64,000 nt of DNA. Origin: Mrakia gelida (lineage: Eukaryota > Basidiomycota > Tremellomycetes > Cystofilobasidiales > Mrakiaceae). This document shows positions 59,310-64,000 of the stretch, one piece after another; position 1 is the stretch's first letter, and each line of letters starts with the position of its first letter. The DNA lies in NCBI GenBank assembly GCA_024345305.1, contig BRON01000001.1, forward strand, positions 2,418,001 to 2,482,000, given 5' to 3'. The notes beneath the pieces are model-generated. The model saw nothing but the letters and a program-made list of their open reading frames with translations. It was not told where the DNA came from and made no database searches. The position numbers and the translations under genes are program-made.

Positions 59310-62300
59310 CTAGTTAGGCGCAGCAAAGTCGAAGAAGGAAAAGTCCAGCTCCCCCGTGTTGGCGGCTCCCAGCATCTCGTCGACCATCCCTCCTTCGAGC
59401 CAAAGATCGGACCAATCCTCTCCGAGGAACACCGAAATATCTCCCGAGTCCGAACCCGCTCCTCCACCAGCTGCTCCCTCTCCCGTCACCGACGAAGACG
59501 ACGCGGTCCCTCCTCCCACTCCTCCCGCTCCCGATCCCGTTCCCGCTGCCTCCCCTGCTCCAGCTCCTCCACCGGGTGCTCCTCCACTCGACTCGACCTG
59601 TTCCACCATACCGGCTGCTCCTCCAGTCTTGCTGCTCTCGGCTGTTGCAATCCGCAGACGAGAGGGTGAGTCGAGGGAAGGCGAGGAGGGAGGGTTGTTG
59701 GTGGAGGTGGAGGGGAAGGACGAGGCCAGAGCGTACTGAGGGTAGGAGGTGAGGATAGATTTGAGGAGCTTAAGGTGTAGGCTGATGGTGTGAGTTTCGT
59801 CGAGGGCGCATTCTTCGAGTTTGGCGACGGAGAGACGGAGGAGGTCGAAGATGAAGGCGATGGAGGCTGGTTCGAAGAGCTCGATTTCGAGGATTCGAGC
59901 TTTGAACATCTGAGGGACGGAGAACGAAGAGCGGAAGGAAGCAAGTGAGCAAGAAGACGGCGAAGTGAGGGGTGATAGGAGGCGGGTTGGCTAAGAGGAA
60001 GAGGAAGAGGGGAGACGAGTCGCGTCGAGGATGAGAGAGCGGAAGGTCGAGCTCACCTTGAGGAGGAAGAAGGTAGCCTGTTGATATCGAAAAAGCGGAT
60101 AGCGGAGTCAGAGGAGTCTTAAGGCAGCGACAGGAAGGATCACAGACTCACGTAGGAGTAGAAGAGATGCTCGATATCACTGAACGAAACGAAGCCGAAC
60201 GCAAACACGAAAACGACAACTCGTCAGCTCTCGCCCACTCGACTCTCGACCCCAGCGCAGAAAGGAATCTCGAACTCACGGCGAGTACGACAGCATCTCC
60301 TTCGGCGTCGCGATCATCAGCTTGAGAATCCTACAGCTTCCCGACAGACAAGCCGCCAGCGCTGCTCTCCTCTCCGCCTCCCAGTCCTCCTGCGAGTTCA
60401 CCCACGGCGGAAGCGTAGGGAATCGGAAAACTTGGAACAGCCAGTGGTGGGCGATTTGGAGCTTGCCATGTTCCTCGCAGAGGTGAAGCTCGAGGGGGAA
60501 GGCTTTGGGGTCTGCAAGGACGAATGAGGAGTCAGCGCGAGCTCTCAGATCGAAACGAGACGGGCACGTTGAACTCGAACGAACGATGATCTAGGATCTC
60601 GGCTGTCCAGACTCTCGACCAACTGTGCAGCGACAAGACGAAGAAATAGAGAAAGGAAGAGCATGTCAGCGAGGAGGATCCCGAGACGAGAAGATGACGG
60701 TCTCGATGGAAGAACTGACGTCTCGAGTTCCGACGAAGCAGCGAGGAACAAATCCCTCAGGTTGAACAGCGGGGTCTTGTCAGGTCCCTGAACATGCTCC
60801 GCGTTCGTCTTGATGAGCGTATCGTATCGTCCTAGAAGTTTCCGAAGCTCGATAGCAGCAGCGAGTCGAGCGTCGCCAAACGAGGACATCGGGTGACGAT
60901 GGAAGTTGAGGCTGTGGAGGGAGAGGAACAAAACAGGGTGAGGGTAAGGATCCGCTCGAGACGACCTCCGAGCTAGAAGAAGAGAGTAAAACTCACCAAT
61001 TCCTCACAGCCCAGTCCTCGGACATCATTGAGGGAGATCCAACGGCACCACATCCAGCGAAACGTCGATCAGCGGAGAAAGCGTTGAGCCAGGCTCGGAT
61101 CCTGTTCCTGTTCCGGCGCTCGTCGAGGTGGAGGAGAGGTTGACCGAGGTTGAGATCCATGGCGAGTCGGCTGGAGTAAGAGAGGAAGAGCAACGACGAG
61201 GAGAGTCAGAGTCGAAAGCGTCGATCCGAACGGCTCGCTCGCTCGAACTCACCAAGCCATACCGAGTAAGAAGTACGCTTTCCGGTCGTCGCGTTCTTTG
61301 AATTCGGTCATCAGGAGTCTGGCGACGGGAGAGAGAGAGAGAGAGAGAGGGAAGGAGAAAGATCGATCGTCAGCAACCGACAAGAAAACGAGATTGAAGG
61401 CTGGACGTCTGGTCCAAAAAGACGTGACAAGGACGTACAAAGCCTGCACACTCTCCACCGTCTGCTCCTCTCCGTCACTGATGATCTTAAGAACCTGCAT
61501 CGAGCAAGCGAAAGAGGAAGAGCGGAACGTCAGCGCGACGAGACGAACGAACAAGAAAAGGAGACGAAGCGCGTCCTCACCTGATCTCTTGCCAGAAACC
61601 TGACTCGATCTCGAGTAGTCGGGTCGATGTGTGGTGAGAACTTGAGTGCGATGGAGAGGATGGTAGCGAAGAGGAGTTGCGAAGCTTCTCGGACGTAGTC
61701 TGCGAGAACGAGTACGCGTCGGACAGAAGGTCAGCCCAAAAAGCGAAACCGAGTCGACGAGCGCACTCGAGCGGAGGGCGAATAGCACTCAGATATTCAG
61801 GACTCACCGTGCGTGTAGAGGACTCGATCAAAGTAGCAGATGATGGGATCGATCTTGTCCATGAACCTGAGGAGGAAGGGATCCAACAGCGAGGACGCGA
61901 CGGGTTTCGAGTCAACTCTGATCTCTCCCTCTTCCCTCCCCCGCCCTCACTTCCCTTCCTTTTCGCTTTACTCACAGATCAAACAAAGCTCTCGACCCTT
62001 CCTCCGTCAAGATCCCCAGCACAATCGGATCCTGCCTCCACGCCTCCTCCTTGTCCAAACCCTCGCTCGACCTCGACGGATCCTCCTCCTGAAGCGAGAA
62101 CAGCGACGCGAGACTAATGGACGGACGCGAGGAAGGTCCGATGTCGTCGAACTGGTTAGAGGAAGGTTCGATGGAATGGGTGTGGGAGGACTGGAAGGCG
62201 GGAGGGAAGCTGAAGAAGGGTCCTGGGCAGGCTGGACCGAGGCGACTGATGGGCGTTTGGGTGAGTTGGATGGGTGGCGGTGGTGGTGGGAGGAAAGTGG

Positions 62301-63209
62301 TTGCTGCAGATGGGTGGGGAAGGGGTAGTGATGAAGTGGAAGCGGGGGTGGGGTTGTGAAGGTTGGACGACGAGGACGAAGCGAGAGGAGCTGGAGATTG
62401 GGTGGTGGCCGTCGCGGCTGGAGAGATGGAGTTGGACGAGGAAGTGGCTGAAGGGCGAGGTCTCTTCGCTTTGGATTTGGCGTTAGTGATGGGTTCGACA
62501 TCTGGAGGAGATCCCATCGAGGAGGAGGAAGCTGCTGAGAGTGGGCGAGAGACTGCTGCTGCTGCTGCCGAGGAGGAAGAGGCCTCGAAGAAGGCTGCGA
62601 CCTCTGAGGGGATCTCGATGTTGTTGCCCTGTTTGGCTCTCTGGATGATGTCGAAGGCACTCTTCATTCGGATCAGAGCCTTCTCGGGGTCCGTTAATCT
62701 GGAAGAAAGAAGGGATGGGGAGTCAGGAACGACGCGTCGGGACTGGATGCGAGCTCGCTCCGTCGAGTGACAGGGTGCCTGTTCGTCGAGACCGACCTCG
62801 TCCCAAGCTTCCGTCCTCTTCGATGTTGCTCGACTACGCATTCGACTCCAGCCTTGATACACTTGTTACACTGAGTCGTGTTGGGAGAGGAAGGACCAGG
62901 GCAGCGGTACTGGAAGAGGTCGAAGCGAACAAGTCCGTCGAGTCAGCTGAGGTCGTCCTCTCGAGCGAGAGCTTCCAGAGAACGGAGAGATGAGGAAGGG
63001 GGTTCTCACCTTCATAGACCTGCATCTCTGACAAGCCCTGAGAGTTCGAACGCAAAATACGAGAGTCAGCGAGAAGAATCGAGAGAGCTGGAGTCGACTC
63101 GAGTCAACGGAGGAAGGGAAGGAAGAGGTCGAACTCACACTTTGAGCGTGGGTTGACCTTCTTTGGAGGGTTTCGAAGACGACGACGACGAAGATGCTGA
63201 TGCGCTCAT
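59310..63209 (-). CDS. Zn2Cys6 transcription factor with fungal_trans domain
   Basis: Starts at ATG 63209 with a poly-Ser N-terminus. The zinc cluster is split by introns: ACQRCRSMK, then YRCPGPSSPNTTQC, then KCIKAGVEC, giving Cys-x2-Cys-x6-Cys-x10-Cys-x2-Cys-x6-Cys. A long Ser/Pro/Thr/Ala linker follows (about 62000-62650). The middle homology region shows FDLFMDKIDPIICYFDRVLY, QLLFATILSIALKF, ESVQALYVL, and KAYFLLGMAWRLAMDLNLGQ, as in fungal_trans regulators. The C-terminus (about 59310-59700) is rich in Gly, Ser and Ala and ends in an acidic/aromatic stretch LDFSFFDF, a plausible activation domain. Targets unknown. About 12 introns; one has a GA microsatellite. Confidence 0.8.
61329..61349. 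repeat. GA microsatellite in an intron
   Basis: A perfect GA run of about ten units inside an intron of the fourth Zn2Cys6 gene. Confidence 0.85.
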
Positions 63210-64000
63210 AGTAGCGAGGAGAGGGGTGGTGGTTTTCGTGTGGATCAAAGTAGGTCTGATGTTCTGGTTGAAGGAGGAGGAGGAAGGAAGGAGCGAGCTC
63301 AACAAAGAGGGAGGAGGGGGGAGACAGTCTGGTCGCCGAGAAATCTGCCTCTCAGGGTAAAAATCGAATAGAAAAACTGATCTTTCGAGGGAACCCAAGC
63401 TCGCTGGTGAGCCTCGTGCATTCGATTTTGGCCTTTTGTAATATTTCTGCATTTTTTCCGAGGCGGAGTGACCAACGGAACTCTCGACCGCCATGACCTT
63501 CCCTCTCCTCCCTGCCCCCTTCTTCTTCTTTCGCCCATCTCGATACCATGTCCCTTCTTTCTCATCCCTGCAGCTCGCTCGTCGCCATCGTAAAGTAACT
63601 ACTACGGTCCCGGTTCGACAGTGCATTCCTCGTCGAGGTCCTCGGAGGGAGGAAGCGAAGAATTGAGCTCAAGCTCGATTCTCTCCAGAGTTCTACGTCT
63701 CAGTGAGCTTGCATGTCTCCGTTCGCATCGGATTTGGATAGACGCGACGACAGCGTATCTCTGGGCGAGATCAGGACGAAGAGAAGGGCGGCGGGGAATG
63801 GAGCAGAATGGAGGGTTCGAAGCTCATCGAGTTCGAGCTCAACACCAAGCGCGGGGAGGCGAAGAGGAGAGAGCTCTCTTTCCTCTCTAGACCTGGGACC
63901 TGGAAGCAAAAGCGTCGTACATAGTCGTATCTCGTCATCAGTCTGTCGTGAGCTCCGAGTCTTGGAGCGAAGGAGGAGGGAGAAGTTAGGGAGGGAAGCA
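63210..64000. other. Upstream region at the window edge
   Basis: It holds the promoter of the fourth Zn2Cys6 gene. A + strand frame at 63621-63890 has no recognisable domain and is not called. Nothing else is supported. Confidence 0.35.

Overview
The window looks like nuclear DNA of an intron-dense basidiomycete fungus. Most genes are cut by many short introns of about 45-150 bases, with donors mainly GTGAGT or GTTCGT/GTGCGT, a CTGAC- or CTAAC-like branch site, and C/TAG acceptors. Codon third positions favour C/G, and the encoded proteins are typically fungal: Zn2Cys6 regulators, a SUR7/PalI-type membrane family, a CPL1-like secreted protein and an UNC93-like transporter. A red-yeast-like Pucciniomycotina (Microbotryomycetes) genome is my best guess, but that placement is inference. 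I see no rRNA, tRNA, CRISPR array, virus or recognisable transposon.

Layout. 0.3-1.5 kb: F-box-like protein (-). 2.9-3.5 kb: a doubtful ORF (+). 3.9-5.9 kb: secreted Cys-rich CPL1-like protein (+). 6.4-8.6 kb: aryl-alcohol-dehydrogenase-type aldo/keto reductase (-). 9.1-12.1 kb: MFS transporter (-). 12.7-15.9 kb: RRG9/neugrin-like mitochondrial protein with very long disordered arms (-). 16.5-19.1 kb: UNC93-like membrane protein (-). 20.1-20.8 kb: Ser/Pro-rich unknown (-). 21.3-22.7 kb: four-TM SUR7/PalI-like protein (-). 23.6-27.3 kb: Zn2Cys6 regulator (-), divergent from a PNRC/EDC1-like decapping-activator homologue at 27.8-29.7 kb (+). 31.4-34.8 kb: 6-phosphogluconate dehydrogenase with about 20 introns (-). 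35.3-37.3 kb: arrestin-like protein (-). 37.6-41.1 kb: second Zn2Cys6 regulator (-). 41.7-41.9 kb: orphan 3' end of an aspartate aminotransferase gene. 42.4-43.1 kb: small unknown (-), divergent from a PrtT-like Zn2Cys6 regulator at 43.3-47.5 kb (+). 48.0-49.2 kb: second SUR7/PalI-like paralogue (-). 49.8-51.2 kb: membrane-anchored cytochrome-b5-like (MAPR) protein (-). 51.5-55.2 kb: low-complexity, probably + strand coding DNA that I could not resolve. 56.6-59.1 kb: OSTalpha/TMEM184 protein (+). 59.3-63.2 kb: fourth Zn2Cys6 regulator (-).

The genes mix housekeeping functions (pentose phosphate pathway, mitochondrial maintenance, mRNA decapping, membrane proteins) with four Zn2Cys6 regulators in 40 kb. 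I see no convincing biosynthetic cluster. The most notable signals are micro-exons of 4-10 nt, including two that split the catalytic motif of 6-phosphogluconate dehydrogenase and one inside a zinc cluster; a strongly over-represented palindromic octamer GACGCGTC that sits mainly in introns and spacers; the truncated aminotransferase relic; and the SUR7/PalI-like paralogue pair. Exon coordinates were derived by eye and should be checked against RNA data.
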